Below, piece by piece: positions 1 to 12,600 of a DNA stretch of 64,000 nt. Numbering within the stretch: position 1 is the first letter of the stretch; every line of letters starts with the position of its first letter. The stretch spans positions 1-64,000 of the forward strand of contig CAJNDT010001301.1 in the NCBI GenBank assembly GCA_905221615.1, given 5' to 3'. This stretch comes from Symbiodinium sp. CCMP2592. Its lineage: Eukaryota > Sar > Dinophyceae > Suessiales > Symbiodiniaceae. The notes under the pieces were generated by a model. That model did not search any database and was not told the origin of the DNA. It was given only the letters and a program-made list of their open reading frames with translations. The translations under genes were made by a program, and so were the position numbers.

Positions 1-849
1 GGCCTAGTTCGCAATGCAATTTAGACACAGCACTCAGATTCCGACAGGCGTTTGGAGGCTGTGCTTCAGACTTTATTTGACCAAAAGGCGTCAGGCACCT
101 CGGCGCAATACTTGGCTGCAGATATGCGGATAGACGCAGAGTGACGCAGAGTTTCAAATTTTATTTTGGCAGATTTCGCGAAGCGTTCAGACGCAGCACC
201 GTATTGAGTTTCAGAATTTGTTCCGTGCCAAGTTCGCAACGCGTTCAGACGCGGCACTCAGACGTGGCGTGTCAGAGTTTGTTTGGCCGAGTGCACAAAG
301 CGTTCAGGCACAGCACTTAGATCAAGACGGGCGTTTAGACGCTGAGCTTCAGAGTTTATCCGGCAAGTGTGCTTTCAGTTTCAACATTTGGACTCAGACA
401 GGCGTTTAGACACTGAACTTCGGAGTTTGTTCTGCTAATGTGCAAAGCGATCAGATGCAACATTCATAGTTTCATACAGGGGTTCTTGGACGCTCTTCAT
501 CAGAGTTGGTTGTGGCCGAGGGCACAAGGCGTTCAGACACAGCACTCTGGTTTAGGCAAACGTTTAGGCGCCGGGCGCCAGAACTTATTCAACCGACTGC
601 GAAAGCCATTTAGACTCAGCGCTGCGATTCAGACAGCCTTTGATAGATGTTGCCTGGCCCTCGCCCGCTCGCGAGGTCTCGTGGGGCCCTCCACTGCGTC
701 TTCAACAAGAACCGCGTTCACGAGAAGCAGCTCTAGGAGAGCCCGCCCATCGCTACCTCGCTGCCGCGTGGCACGGCTGTCTTGGCTTCCGCTCCGTTGG
801 GGGTTGGGTCTGTTCTTCAGCCAAGACAGCGTGCTCCCCGTTTTCCAGG
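1..849. repeat. Degenerate repeat region, GCGTTCAGAC-type motif
   Basis: No gene is recognised. A degenerate motif close to GCGTTCAGACRCRGCACT recurs at irregular spacing, for example near 183, 241, 299 and 529, with a weaker form near 20. Short ORFs on both strands follow the repeats and carry no recognisable domain. It may be a decayed minisatellite or intron-like DNA. The region is described only; no function is inferred. Confidence 0.5.
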
Positions 850-1097
850 TTCAGACAGTTGCAAAAGCATCAGTTGCAGCAGATTGGCAGATGCTGATAA
901 TGCCGTCAGGTGCAGGTTGCTCCCCTTTCTTAGGTTCAGACGACTGCGAAGGCATCAGTGGCAGCAGAATTGCAGATGCCGTCAGTCAAAAGCATCAGTT
1001 GTAGCAGATTGGCAGGTGCCGTCAGTTGCGAAAGCGTCAGTTGCAGCAGAGTGGCAGATGCCGTCAGGTGGAGGTTGCGAGGCGTCAGGTGCGCCAT
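850..1097. repeat. Short tandem repeat, unit about 41 bp, degenerate
   Basis: Related blocks containing GCATCAGTTGCAGCAG and GCAGATGCCGTCAG recur about every 40 bp (near 863, 945, 987 and 1027) with scattered substitutions. They run directly into the 117-bp tandem array, which shares the words GCATCAGTGGCAGCAG and GCAGGTGC. The longer unit probably grew out of this shorter one. Confidence 0.6.
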
Positions 1098-1531
1098 GCA
1101 GGCTGCCAGGTTCAGTCAGTTGTGCAGGTTGCAAGGTGCCATCATGTGTGTAAGGCGCCAGCAGGTGCAGCAGGCAGACAACTTCGAAAGCATCAGTGGC
1201 AGCAGATTTGCAGTGCAGGCTGCCAGGTTCAGTCAGTTGTGCAGGTTGCAAGGTGCCATCATGTGTGTAAGGCGCCAGCAGGTGCAGCAGGCAGACAACT
1301 TCGAAAGCATCAGTGGCAGCAGATTTGCAGTGCAGGCTGCCAGGTTCAGTCAGTTGTGCAGGTTGCAAGGTGCCATCATGTGTGTAAGGCGCCAGCAGGT
1401 GCAGCAGGCAGACAACTTCGAAAGCATCAGTGGCAGCAGATTTGCAGTGCAGGCTGCCAGGTTCAGTCAGTTGTGCAGGTTGCAAGGTGCCATCATGTGT
1501 GTAAGGCGCCAGCAGGTGCAGCAGGTTGCCA
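1098..1531. repeat. 117-bp tandem repeat, about 3.7 copies
   Basis: Unit starts (GCAGGCTGCCAGG) lie at 1098, 1215, 1332 and 1449, giving a constant 117-bp period. The copies look identical, and the last one breaks off after about 83 bp. Because 117 is divisible by three, ORFs on both strands read through the array. That is a product of the period and not evidence of coding. Near identity implies recent expansion. Confidence 0.9.
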
Positions 1532-2031
1532 GGTGCAGTCAGGTGCAGGGGCGTGCCAGCAATTTGCCAGGTTGCGTCAGATGCACTAGGTGCGGGGGTG
1601 CTTGCCCGCAGATAGCAAGGTGCTGTTTGTGTGCTCAGGTTTCATCGATTTCAAGTTTCCCGCCTACCGTCGCAAACGTGTGCGCGATGATTCAGTGGCA
1701 GTATGTTCGGACCTTTTCCTTTGGTCAAGCCTCTTCGGCATCATAGGCAGGTGCACCTCTCGCCTCGAGGTGTCCGGCACAACGTTCGCGTGTAAGAAAT
1801 TTTGAGGAGGCCTCACATCCGCCTTCGTTGGGTATGAGGTCACTGAGCCAGACCAGAGGGTCGGCGTCTCGCAGAATGGTGAGGCCTGTGGTGGCGGAAC
1901 TGGATAGGGGAAGCTCGGTCCGGGAAGTTTGTGGTCGTAGGTTTGGAAATTTCTTGTGAAGATTGGGGTCTGTCCATGTCTGTAGGCTTATAGTATGGCG
2001 GTGGGGCGAAAAGCGCTTTTGGGCGCACTAT
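1532..2031. other. Non-coding stretch, nothing recognised
   Basis: No ORF with a recognisable domain, no RNA gene and no clear repeat was seen between the 117-bp array and the diverged duplication that follows. Confidence 0.5.
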
Positions 2032-2830
2032 ACCGCTGGCCTGCGGCAGTCAGCGACCGCACCGGCAGGATATCGTAATTCTTCCCCTGTAGTGCCTAGA
2101 CCTCACCTTTCGGGACATGACCCTCAAGGTTGCAGCCTCCAGGACTCCAAGACCGTTAAGGGGGGGGGCGTCGCTTTCCGTACAGTGCGGCTTCTAAATT
2201 GGCAGGTGGTTACGTAGTCTGAGGCGGTTGGGGTTGTTCTAGTTTCTAGTGCTACACAGGAGTCGCGGTGTTTCTCGCTCCGGCTCGCGCTTTCAGAAGC
2301 AACTTACCTGCTATCGCTGTAGGCAACCCTTTCTGGGTGCCTCCTTTTGATCACCTCAGCGCTGAGGCGTCAAAACGAGTTCTTATAGTACAGGTGTATG
2401 GCTCAGAGGGACAATCGATCGAGTACAAGGCTCTTGGGGCGGCCACAGGCGCATATTGGCCCACGCACCATGCAGCTGGCCTGCAACAGTCAGCGACGAT
2501 GCCATCGCGCGATTGTTGCAGCCTCCAGGACCGTGAATCATGAAGGCGTTGCTTTCCGTACGGCAAGAGTTGCAGTGTTTCTCTCGCTCCAGCCAATACT
2601 TTCAGAGTGTCCTTACTTGTTAGCGGCCGGCCACACTTGTAGTTGAAAATCAGCATTTTCCAACCCCCCTTTTGGGGGGCCCAAACCAAGGGGTTGGAAA
2701 TGGCCCAAATTCAGCAGGTGTGTGGGTGTGTGTGTGTGTGCCTCCATCACCTCGGAACAGAGGCGTCAAGACGCGTGCTTGCTGTAGAGGGGTTGGTTGA
2801 GACGGACAATAAGTCGAATAAAGGATTAGA
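2032..2830. repeat. Diverged duplication of about 400 bp
   Basis: Two pairs of similar blocks are visible. The block near 2032-2150 (CTGGCCTGCGGCAGTCAGCGAC) resembles 2463-2540 (CTGGCCTGCAACAGTCAGCGAC). The block near 2349-2430 (TCACCTCAGCGCTGAGGCGTC) resembles 2746-2825 (TCACCTCGGAACAGAGGCGTC). Spacings of about 430 and 400 bp suggest an old tandem duplication of unknown origin. A GT-rich microsatellite lies near 2718-2740. Confidence 0.5.
2657..2700. repeat. Perfect inverted repeat (hairpin), 11-bp stem
   Basis: TTTCCAACCCC at 2657-2667 is complementary to GGGGTTGGAAA at 2690-2700. Nested inside is CCCCCC-TTTT-GGGGGG at 2664-2679, an alternative shorter hairpin. It lies in repeat DNA with no adjacent gene, so a regulatory role cannot be supported. 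Confidence 0.6.
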
Positions 2831-3020
2831 GGATTGACACAGCGGGGCATGACCGCCAGGTGGCCCGCATGAAAAGCAACAGGGCCTTTGCTCATGGGGA
2901 ACATGCAGCTCACACATGTTCTTATGAAGTCAAGCTCAAGGCTAAACTTGGGCTGGCGTTCCGGATGAAATTCAGTAAGCAAATGCTTTGACCAATGGGA
3001 TAGTCGACCTTTCCTCATAG

Positions 3021-3191
3021 GAGTTGCGAATTCCGGTGCAGGATTCCGATCTGCTTCTTTCGTTTCTTCACTCGCTTTACGAAGCCAGGCTCATGCAGTT
3101 GAGCACCCGTGAAGTGGAGTCAATCCGCGACACGGTCGGTGGCAGGCCACGCTTCAAGGGCAAGAGGAAAAGAGACAAGTCTCCTTGGTGA
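3021..3191 (+). other. Weak candidate terminal exon
   Basis: After a polypyrimidine tract ending in AG (CTTTCCTCATAG, ending at 3020), an open frame runs from 3021 to a TGA at 3189-3191. It gives about 56 residues with a charged, basic C-terminus and ordinary-looking composition. It has no ATG near its start, so it could only be an internal or terminal exon. I recognise no family. It may equally be chance. Confidence 0.2.
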
Positions 3192-3205
3192 CGTGCCGGC
3201 CTTCG

Positions 3206-3596
3206 GAAGGGGGGCAAAGGCACACAGGTGCGCCTACCGTCACGTCAAAGACCATTCGACAATTCGAGAGTATGCCTGCGTGAGCCTGCCGCCACTTGCT
3301 TCGAAAACATCCGGTGCGCCTTTCACTGCTTGTCCATATTCTTATTCAATGAAAGATATGCTTCAACTAGGTATTGAAGACAGGGGGGTGAGTCCCCAGG
3401 TGCGAGTGAAAGATAGGATCATTTATATCCCACATAGATTTGGGGATACTGCGTGAGCATTTATATTTCCTTTGATTTTACATATTCGCTTTGCCCAGTT
3501 TATCATTTGGGCAATAAAATTTCTGAAGAGAGAATTGACTTTTGCAAACTTCGCTCGTAGCGCTCTCCCTACCCCTAAGACGTATACGGAGAACAG
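3206..3596. repeat. 391-bp direct repeat, left copy
   Basis: It matches 59356-59746 over its full 391 bp; reading line by line I found no mismatch. It ends with the motif TACGGAGAACAG, after which LINE copy L1 starts here, while the right copy continues into a GTTAAC palindrome. No coding function is recognised. It could be the tail of another retroelement or the original host of the LINE target site. Confidence 0.85.
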
Positions 3597-3598
3597 GC
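3585..3598 (+). other. LINE target motif / target-site duplication, junction 1
   Basis: TACGGAGAACAGGC immediately precedes the ribozyme P1 strand of L1. The same word, in 12-14 bp form, occurs at 14797, 44337, 47516, 59029 and 59735. Confidence 0.7.
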
Positions 3599-3667
3599 GT
3601 TTTGGCTTGCAGTTAGCTCCAAGCGCTCCAAAACGGGCAACGGCGGGGTAGCGCCGGCTAAAACTGC
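3599..3667 (+). ncRNA. HDV-like self-cleaving ribozyme of L1
   Basis: All elements of the nested double pseudoknot can be drawn. P1 is GTTTTGG 3599-3605 with CCAAAAC 3628-3634. P2 is GCAGTT 3609-3614 with AACTGC 3662-3667. P3 is AGC 3615-3617 with GCT 3625-3627 around a 7-nt loop. P1.1 is CC in that loop with GG at 3635-3636. P4 is CGGCG 3641-3645 with CGCCG 3652-3656. J4/2 is GCTAA 3657-3661 with the expected catalytic C at 3658. Cleavage would fall just 5' of G3599. Such ribozymes are established at LINE 5' ends (R2, L1Tc); activity here is inferred. Confidence 0.85.
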
Positions 3668-3689
3668 TGTGCGTGGGCGGGGGCAGGCA

Positions 3690-6600
3690 ATGGCTCCCTC
3701 CTCTGGTGGCATGGCCACCTTTTCTTCAGATATGCGAAGGCGACTTCGAGCTATGACAGCTCAACTACACAAGGACGACAACGACGGCTTGAGTCTACCC
3801 CTCAGGCCTTGGGCTAGCGGGCCCTTAGCACCATGGAGCTGGTCTGGCCAGCAAGGCAAAGCTTCCCCTCTGGAGGCAAGACAAAAATTTTGGAAACAAT
3901 GCTGCTTGGGAAGCAGCAACTGGGGTGCATCCGGGGCGCCAGGGGGCGCTAGAGATGCAAAAGTGGCGAGGGCCATGGGTCTTCTTGTGAGTTTCATTGT
4001 GGAGAAGCGACAGGCCTACCTCCTTGGTGCGAGGCAGGCTTTGCAGAAGATGCTCGCCATCGGCATTGGTCCAAGCATGCCGTGGTCTCTTGTGGGCGAT
4101 TTTGGCATCCTGCCTTTGGAAGGTGAGCTCGGGCCAACGGCTGCCTTTTGCAGCACCGAGGCCATCAGTGCAAGTGTGGCTGCAGTGGACGGCGGCGAGA
4201 CTATCAGTGCTTGTGATTTCTCGGCTGAGGGCTGTGCCACCATCGACGTTCCTGATTTTAGGTCTAGGGGGAACCGGACCCAAGAACCGAGAAGAACAAC
4301 AAAAGATCCGCGTGAGGACAAAGAGTGTTGTAGGGTAGGTAAGGTGTCTGTGCCACGTCGACCAGATACCGGGGACCGGACCCTAGAACCGAGAAGAAAC
4401 AATCAAGATCCGCTCGAGGACAAAAAGGGTAAACATACTAGCTCCACCGGCCCGTCCATGGGCCCCCCGGGGCCTCCAGCCTCGCAGTGCGGAAGCCATG
4501 GCAACAGTGTTGGCTTTCAGGCTCCTCCTGCTTGCGCGGCGGCGGCTGCTGGCGGCCAGTTGAGCGAGCACTTCCACCCGAAGGGCAAGTCCACCGACAC
4601 GTTTCTCGAGGACCTGGAGGGCACGGTCACTGGCGACGGCGACGCGAGAGGACAGCCGTCCCAAGACGACAGCCGCGGGCGACGACTTGATGTTGGCAGC
4701 TCCGGTGCCACCTGCATGTGCATCCCTGGGACCCCCCTAAGGTTTAGTCCCGTAGGGTTTCCCGGTAGTGCAACGCGGCAGCATCGCAAAAGGCTGCTCC
4801 CAACCACGCGTGCTTACGTTAAGCCTCGCAAGCGTTCTTGCCGTATCACGGCTGGGCATCCAGGACAGCTTTCTTGTGATCAGGTGCAGCCGGTTCCCCT
4901 GGTTCCCCTTGGGTGTAGTCCCTTTAGGTCCCAGCCGAGTCTTGAGCATACCATGGATGATGCATTTCTTGAGTTTTCGATTGATCCGACTCTCCAGTTT
5001 CGGTGCTGTGGCGCAACCGGCCGGCTTTGTCTGAGGTGTGGTCGGGAACTTTCGAAAGAAAGCGAGAAATCCTACCAAGGACGTGCCAGGACCTCTGCTG
5101 CCCGCACGGTTCAGTATGATAAATTCTTTCTTGAAGGTGCCGAGGCCAGCCAGAGGTGCGGTCAAGATTGGTCGAAAGACCCTAGCATATCCCACCAAAG
5201 ATTGGCTGGAACAGTTTGTGGAGCCTTGCATGAACCCCACTCCGGCAACACCCAACCTTCTCCTGCTCTGGACACCAATGCTGCTGCAGGTCGAAAGCAC
5301 ATGCAAGGACCCGGGACATCCCCAACAGCATCCTACCGATCTTCGCTTCGAGGCTGGCTCCCGGCGTGCCCCACTCTTCTTGATTGCGGTCAGGCTGTTG
5401 TAGGTTGGTGCAGCGTCGGGTTTCCCTTTGCAGCTTGTAACCCCAGCCGGGGCCAGAATCATGATGGAAACATAGGCGCGCGAATCGGAGAAGCCAGCCA
5501 CCCAGGGCCGAGTTTCGATTACAAACGACAGCTCCCAGCACGGAGGGCTTACACTAAGCCTCGCAAACGCTGTTGCCAAAGGGATGTGGATCATGTGCCG
5601 CCGGTTGCCCTGGTTCCCTTTGGGTGTGGTCCCTCTAGGTCCCAGACGAGCTTCGAGAGCACTGCATGTGATACATCTTCAGCCCTTTTACTTGATCCGA
5701 CTTTCAAGTGTTGGTGCTGTGGCGCAGCCGGCCAGCTTTGTTTGAGGTGTGGTCGGGAACCCTCGAAAGAGGGCAAGAAATCCTGCCAAGGACAGGTTAG
5801 GACCACTGCTGCCCGCACGGATTCGCATGATGCCCGTTTCCTTGAAGGTGCCGAGGCCAGCCCGGGGTGCGGTCAAGCTTGGTTGAAGGACCCCAGCCTA
5901 TCCCACCGAAGGTTAGCTGAAACTGCTTGCGCAGCCTTGCATGCACCCCACTCCGACAATATCCGGTTTCCTCCTGCTTTGGCCCTTGATGCTGCTGCAG
6001 GTCAAGAGTGCTCGCCAGAGCCCGGGACATCTTCAGATGCATCCTGCCAAACGTCGCTCCGAGATTGGCCCCTGCTGTGCCCCTCGTTCCTTGACTGCGG
6101 TAAGATCTTCGCGAGTTGGTGCACCATCAGGCTTCCTTTTGAAGTTTGCACCCCCAGCCGGGGTAAGTGCCATGACGACAAAATTGGAGCGAGGTTCAGG
6201 GAAGCCAGCCACCCAGGGCCGAGTTTCGACAATAAACGACAGCTCCCAGCACGGGGGGCTTACACTAAGCCTCGAAAACGCTGCCGAAGGGATGTGGATC
6301 AGGCGCCGCCGGTTCCCCTGGTTCCTTTGGGGTGTAGTCCCTCTTGGTCCCAGGTGAGCTTTGAGCGCAACGCATGTGTTACATCTTCAGCCCTTTTGCT
6401 TGATCAGACACACAAGTGTTGGTGCTGTGGCGCAACCGGCCAGCCTGGTCTGAGGTGTGGTCGAGTTTCCTCGAAAGAGGGCAAGAAATCCTGCCAAGGA
6501 CGGGTTAGGACCACTGCTGCCCGCACTGACCCACAGATCGCTCCTTTTCTTGAAAATGCAGTAGCCAGCCTAGGGTGTGGTCAAGATTGGTTGAAAGACC

Positions 6601-9600
6601 CTAGCATATCCCGCCGAGAGGTGGCCGCAACTGCTTGTGCAGCCTTGCATGCACCTCACCCCGGCAATACCCAGATTTCTTCTGCTAATGCCAACGCTAC
6701 TGCTGCAGGTCAAGAGCGTTCGTCAGAGCCCGGAACATCCTCAGCAGCACCCTGCCGATACTTGTCGAGAGGCTGGCTTTTGCTATGCCCCTCGCTTCTT
6801 AATTGCGGTCGGACTGTTGCCAACTGGTGCGCCTTTGGACTCAACTTTGCAGCCTACACCCCCAGCCGGGGTAAGTGTCATGATGACAAAATCGGGGAGC
6901 GTATCGGAGAAGCCGGCCACCCCGGCCCGAGTTTCAACCCCAATTGTGGTCACAGTCTGTGCACTCCCAGCCTGGAGCAGTGCCATAACGACAAGGTTGG
7001 CGCCCGAATTGGAGAGGCCAGCCACCCGGGACCCGGTTTCGACTTGGGTGGTGGCTTCGCCGATGCACTCAAGCAACAAATCATGCAGCTTGTGCAGGAG
7101 GCGGTGCAAAAGATCCTAGCTGATCTTAATTTGGGCTCTCTGTTGGGAGGTCAAACTTCGGTGCCAATCGCAAACAGCCCTTTTGCTCCTCTGCTTCCGA
7201 ATGCTGCTGTGGCCGGTGACAGTACCTTGCCCAAACCTCGTAGGAAGCGCAAAAAGAAGGGGCAACAGCCCCCAGCAGAGCAGCCGGAACCCCAAGGGAA
7301 GGCCAAAGGCAAAAGCAAGCACAGAGGCACAGGTGATCAGGCCCAGACTCCCCCTAAGCCATCTCTTGAGGCCCTTGCGACTCATTCCCGAGGCAAGGGC
7401 ATTGGCATCACACCGGAGGATGCCAAGGCTGGTTGGGTCAATGTTGGCCCCAGAGCACGACCGAAACCCAATGACGAATTCTGCTTAAGAGCACAAGATT
7501 GGAATCAGTCCCTCCTTGATCCCACAAAGTTCGCTGAAAAGCTTGAGGCGCTCCCCAAGGGTGAAAAACTGACAGGCGTGATCTTGTGCAACTCTGAGCA
7601 GGCTCAGCTTATCAAGGCCATGGCAGCTGGATGTACCAAGGCTTATTCCGTCACTCTGGTGTGCCTCGATCCTGCGGGAACCACCCGGGTCCCAGGCCTC
7701 GTGAAGGATCAGCTGCAATTCCGCAAAGCCACCACGGGCTTCCTTCGTTCTGATCCGACAGATGCTGTCCCGGCACCTAAGGGTGCCAAGCCCACTGTTG
7801 CCGTTGTTCGCAAGCCCTCTGTGGTCCTGCATGCTAGGATCCCGAAAAGCTTTGCCACCGAAAAGCTTTGGGCTGCTGTTGCCAAGACGCCCTCCCGTGT
7901 CATGATGCAGTGGATGGCCGACCACCATGTCAATGTGCTGGACGCCTGGGGCTGGAAGGAGGAACGCCTCGCTAAAGACCTCCAGCTGTATGGTCTTCTC
8001 AGGGTCAGCGAAAGTGACTTGAAGCCGGTGCTTGCGCTCTCTGGCATTGACGGCATCTTTCTTGAATGCGCCAAGACCAAAGAAGCACCGAAGCTTCCCA
8101 CCAAAATCACTTGGGTTGAACCTACCAAGGGCGAGGCTCCGGGCGAATTCCTTGCTCGCATGCGGCGTTCGGCTGGGGACCTGGGTCTCGCACATCGTGG
8201 AGGAAAACTTGGCCAAATTGCACCACTTGCCGACGGAGAGCCCATTGCGAAAATCTGGTCGGTGCCGTGGGTCCCAGCCGATTGGACTGTCGAGCAGGTC
8301 ACCGACCTGCTTAAAAACTCTTTCACAGAAATTGCTATGCTCAGGCAACTGCGCAAGAAAGCTTTCAAGGTGTTCTACTTTCGTGCTGCAGCCAAGGAGC
8401 CAGACCGGGATCTCATTCCCCTCCCGGCCAAGGACGGCGACACTGAGTTGACCTTGTGGGCCACGGTTGCACCTCCGCGCACCCCGGTGCGACAGCAGAG
8501 ACCTTTGAAAGCTTCGTCGGTTTTGCCTTTGGCCCCTCGTGCCTCCATTTTCGACCCCCAGCCTGTGTCGGTGCCCAGTGCCCCTGCTGAGAACCCAGAT
8601 GGCCAGGACGAACCAAAGGAGGTCAGTGCCCCGAAGCGCTCCAAAACCATGGCCCGACAGGTGCCACAGGGAACCAAGCTGCATCCGCAGCCGCGTGATG
8701 GGGCTTGCATTTTCCACACGGTTTCAGCTGGTCTGACATGGCTGCACCGCGAGGGCAAGAAGCGCATCCCCATTGCACGGGAGTTGCGCGCAACAACCAT
8801 TGAACACTTGAAAAAAATCAAGACAGGTATGAGCCTTACTGGGACCAGATGGGCCCGGATGGCAACAAACTTAAGACGTGGTCCGACTATCTTGACAAGC
8901 TGGCTTCTGAGTCGGCCTATGGGTCCGACATCGAAATTAGGGCCCTTGTGTTTAAGTGTGATTTGTGTCCTTTTCGCCGCATTTGCAAAAGTGCGACGCA
9001 GTACTACAACATCCGTCATAAACACAACAGGACGGCCCACGATGGTGTAAACCTCCCGGGATTACTACTTCAGCCTCGCATGCAAAGGATGCCGAAAAGG
9101 TTGTCCCCCGGGGATTGGCGTTGCCCTCTCTGCAAAGAAGGCCTGCGTAAGGAGGTGATTGCTCAGGTCTCCTCATCTGTGCTGTGTCAGATTCGCTTGC
9201 GACACTGGACGACCAAGCATAAGGATGAGGTCACCCGCCAGCAGTGGACCACCCTCCTCAAGCAGCAAAGGCCCCAGAAAGGTCCCAAGGACAGCGCTGG
9301 ACACACTCAGGCCATGCGCTTGAGAACCCTCAACAAGCGCGTCATTGCTGAAGTCAGGGCCCCCAGCTTCCCCAGCCTCACCATGTTTGCTTGGCCCCGC
9401 TGCAAGAAAAAGGGCAAATCTGAGCGATTGACTGTGGAGCATGGCTGGTCGTGCAACAGCTGTGGCCGTGCGCTGCGCGGCAGACGCGAGGCCAAGAAGC
9501 ATGCTCAAGGCCCATGCACACCGGCATCGGAGGCGCTGTGTGCCAAATACGAGAAAGAACTTCAGAACCTGAGCAAGTGGGTTGATGAGCCGGGGCGCGT

Positions 9601-9682
9601 TGGCCTCCCGCAGCAAATCCATGAACTGATCACGTCGGCCCTGAAGGCTGTGAGGCGGCAGAAACAGTTGCAGGTTTCGTAA
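3690..9682 (+). pseudogene. LINE ORF1 (L1), frameshifted and internally deleted
   Basis: The frame starts at ATG 3690, 23 nt after the ribozyme; L2 and L4 have their first AUG at the same place. It encodes three tandem Cys-rich modules, each ending in a GEA(S/G)HPGP word (near 5490, 6200 and 6898), then a fourth HPGP word near 7012. A basic GKGK-type linker, a long unrecognised domain, and an OTU protease start (DGACIFH, near 8697) follow. Loss of one A in the A-run at 8811-8817 shifts the frame. The remainder, open from about 8849 to 9682, carries an in-frame deletion of about 0.6 kb at about 8948 relative to L4. That deletion removes the OTU catalytic His and the linker before the C2H2 fingers. 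The protein is non-functional as it stands. Confidence 0.9.
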
Positions 9683-12600
9683 AGATCTTGACAGCCAACA
9701 CCAATCGTACCGGCACTGCGAAGACGCCTTTGCTCGTGAGTCTCATGAGAAAGGAGTCCGTGCAATTAGCATCTTTGCAAGAAGTGGATGTCAACGTTGA
9801 GTCTGCAGTCGGTTTTTGCAAGCACTGGAAGACTCAGGGTTTCACTGCAGTGCTGGCGCCCTTGGACGCCGAAAGACGCCAACATCGAGTTGCTCTGATC
9901 TCTTCGCTGCCTATCAAGCCTATTGCATTAGGTGGGGTTTTTGACAGCTCCAGGGTCGCTGCAGGTTTGATTGAGCTACAACGTCAAGGGAACAAAATGT
10001 CAATTTTAGTCCTTGCCGTTTATGGTTACCCTGGGAATCTCCCGAAAACTTCCCTACTTGTAGAAAGTCTCTTTGAAAAAGCAGCCACCTTTGGAGGCCC
10101 TGTGCTGGCCGTAGGAGACTGGAATGCCGTAGAGGAGGAGGGTGCCCTCGCTCGCCTTGTGACCTCTGGGCACCTGATTCCGCTTGACGATGGTGATCGC
10201 AGCGACCTTCGGAACACCAATCCCGCCCGCACCAGAAGAATCGATTACGGAGTGAGCACCGCGCACATCCGTGCCGATGCCGTGATGCACTACGATCGAG
10301 ATGACATCTCGGACCATCTGTGTGTCGCTTATAGTTTGGACCTGGAGACCTGGCAACAGTGTGCCGGTATCCCTAAATTTCAGCCTGTGGAACAAACGGA
10401 CCCCCAAATCATCATGAACCGTTTTCGTGAAGCCTGGGAACCACGAGTTTTTCAGTCCTGTTTGGAAGCTGCTGATGTAGACCAGGCCCTTGTGCACCTT
10501 TATAGAGTTGCCGAAACTTGCTTGCATTCCGGAGATTCGAGCTGTGCCGAGGCCGTCAGCCGTGCGCTGCTCTGGGACCCTGTGCGCAACGTATGCCGCC
10601 CACACCACACCACAACAGAAGGCCATGCCTCCTTGACGCTGCACACCCTGCGCAAATTGGATGGTCAACTGCGACAGCTGCGTTGCCAGCCCTTCGACCA
10701 AAATCTACGGACTGCGGTACGGAAAAAATGCGGGGACCTGCGTCGCCGACTCCCTGAATGCCCTTTCTTTGACCTTAATGACCTGGATAACACCCTCACT
10801 AAAGTCGAAGCTTTGCGGTCTGACCTGACTGCCCAAGAAAAGCATCGCAAGGTGGAGGACTGAAACAAACAATGTCACTGCTGCCACTGCCTGGGTCAAG
10901 CGTTGGGCTGCGCGCCGTGTCGAGCTCGACACCCCGCCCTGTGAGTTGGCCAAAGCTCCCGCTGACATCCACCCCACTTCTGTCGTCAGGACTCAGAGCA
11001 GCGTGTGGATGAATAAGTGGTCTTGCGATTCTGAGCCTGTCAACCAGGATGATTTGGCAGACATCTTGAGCGCCCTCCCCAGGCCGACTCAGGCTTCAGT
11101 TGAGCTCTCAATCAGCGGGCGGGACCTGTTTGACGCGGTCAAAAGAATGTCCCACAAGGCCGTCGGCCCCGACCAATGGGGCCCCGAAACCTTGCACATG
11201 CCATCTGAGTGGTGGGACTCCTTGGGACGACTCTGGACACTGGTGCTCTCCAGTGGGCAAGTCCCACTTTTGTGGAGACGCGCCGTCGTAATACTTCTCC
11301 CTAAAACGCATACCGAGTATCGCCCAATCGCGCTGACCTCTTTCCTTTGGCGAGCGGGCGCCCGCATCCTGTGCAGGCGTATGCAAGCGTGGATTGCATC
11401 GTGGTGCTCGCCCCAGGCTGCTGGAGGAGCCCCAGGCAAAGGCACCGCTGACGCACATGGCGTCATCTTGCAGAGCTGGCATCAGGGTGCCAAAGCCTGC
11501 ATACAGCAGGATTTATCCGCGTATTTTGACAGCATCAGGCTTCCCCAATTCTTGACTATCCTTGATCACATGCGGGCCCCGCCATGCCTGGGCAGGCTGC
11601 TGGCCTCCTTCTACAGCGACTCTCAGAGATTGTTTAAAGTCTCTAAGGTCACCAATGACAGGTGGAGGACGTCATCCAAAGGTCTTCTGCAGGGGTGCCC
11701 TCTTTCTCCCCTGTGCGCCCTTCTGATCGGCAACGTTTGGCATGCATACGTCACCCGAGGTCCTACCAAAGCACTCATCTTTGTGGATGATAGGCTTCTA
11801 TGGGCGCCGCCAGGTGCCAGGGACGTGGAAGCAACCCTCACCGATGGGGTGACGCGAAGTAATTTCTTTGATAAGGTCATGAATTTACCTGCCGTCCTTC
11901 AAAGTGCGCAATTGTCGAGCCTAAGGCCCGCCCCCGGCTGCGCGCTCTTGCGGCACAGTTAGGATACCCGACCCGTCACCGCTTAGAAATCCTAGGCCTC
12001 ACCGTTGAGCTTGACAGTGGGAAAACTGGCTTACTTAAGTTAAGTGTTGATACCCTTCAGGCTCGCCTCCGCGCCCTAAACATCCTGAGCCCCTCTTTCC
12101 ACGTTGCAAGGGTCGTGTGTTCCAGCTTGGTCTTTGCTGCTCTGGCATGGGCTGCCGGTGTTGCGGCCCCGGAGGCGAAAGACCTCACTGCCATCCGGAA
12201 GTCCACCCACCGAGCCCTTCAACCTCAGATCACAGGCGAGACTCCGTGGGTTCTCCTTGCTGAAGTCCACGGGTGGCATTGGGACCCCAAGTGGCTCTTG
12301 CAATGGCGGGCTTTGAGTGCTGTGTGGAGACACGTGACAGGAGGCTCAGCTCACAGTGGAAACTGTGTGCAGGCTGTCCTTCCCCATGCCGTCAGCACCG
12401 TAGCTGATCTAGGCTGGCAGCTTGAGATGAATGGCGCCGCCGTCTCCAGAGTAGATGATGCCGGGCAGACACGACGTTTTTGTTTTGGTTGGCAGAACAT
12501 CCATGTTTTGCGTGACTGGCTCACTGAAGAACACCGCAAACGTGGCATCGCAAGTTGTGGGCGTGTCAAAACCTCTTACCACCGTGACGAGGCAGGCCTC

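Noticed and set aside
1098..1531. CRISPR-like regular repeats
   Set aside because: The units are contiguous 117-bp copies without unique spacers, in a eukaryotic setting.
1026..1746. Long ORFs through the 117-bp tandem repeats
   Set aside because: The period is a multiple of three, so several frames on both strands stay open; no domain and no start context support a gene.
3597..3613. CGTTTTGGCTTGCAG at the LINE 5' end as a decayed spliced leader
   Set aside because: It resembles the 3' half of DinoSL, but GTTTTGG is fully explained as the P1 strand of the ribozyme, and the match has gaps.
5480..7030. HPGP words in LINE ORF1 as 2A ribosome-skipping peptides
   Set aside because: They end in PGP like 2A peptides, but the essential Asn of NPGP is His here and the acidic residue is one position off (GEASHPGP), so the canonical motif is not met.
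7485..8717. 410-codon minus-strand ORF opposite LINE ORF1
   Set aside because: The same antisense frame recurs in shorter, broken form in L2 and L4, and it lacks any domain; it is an effect of codon composition.
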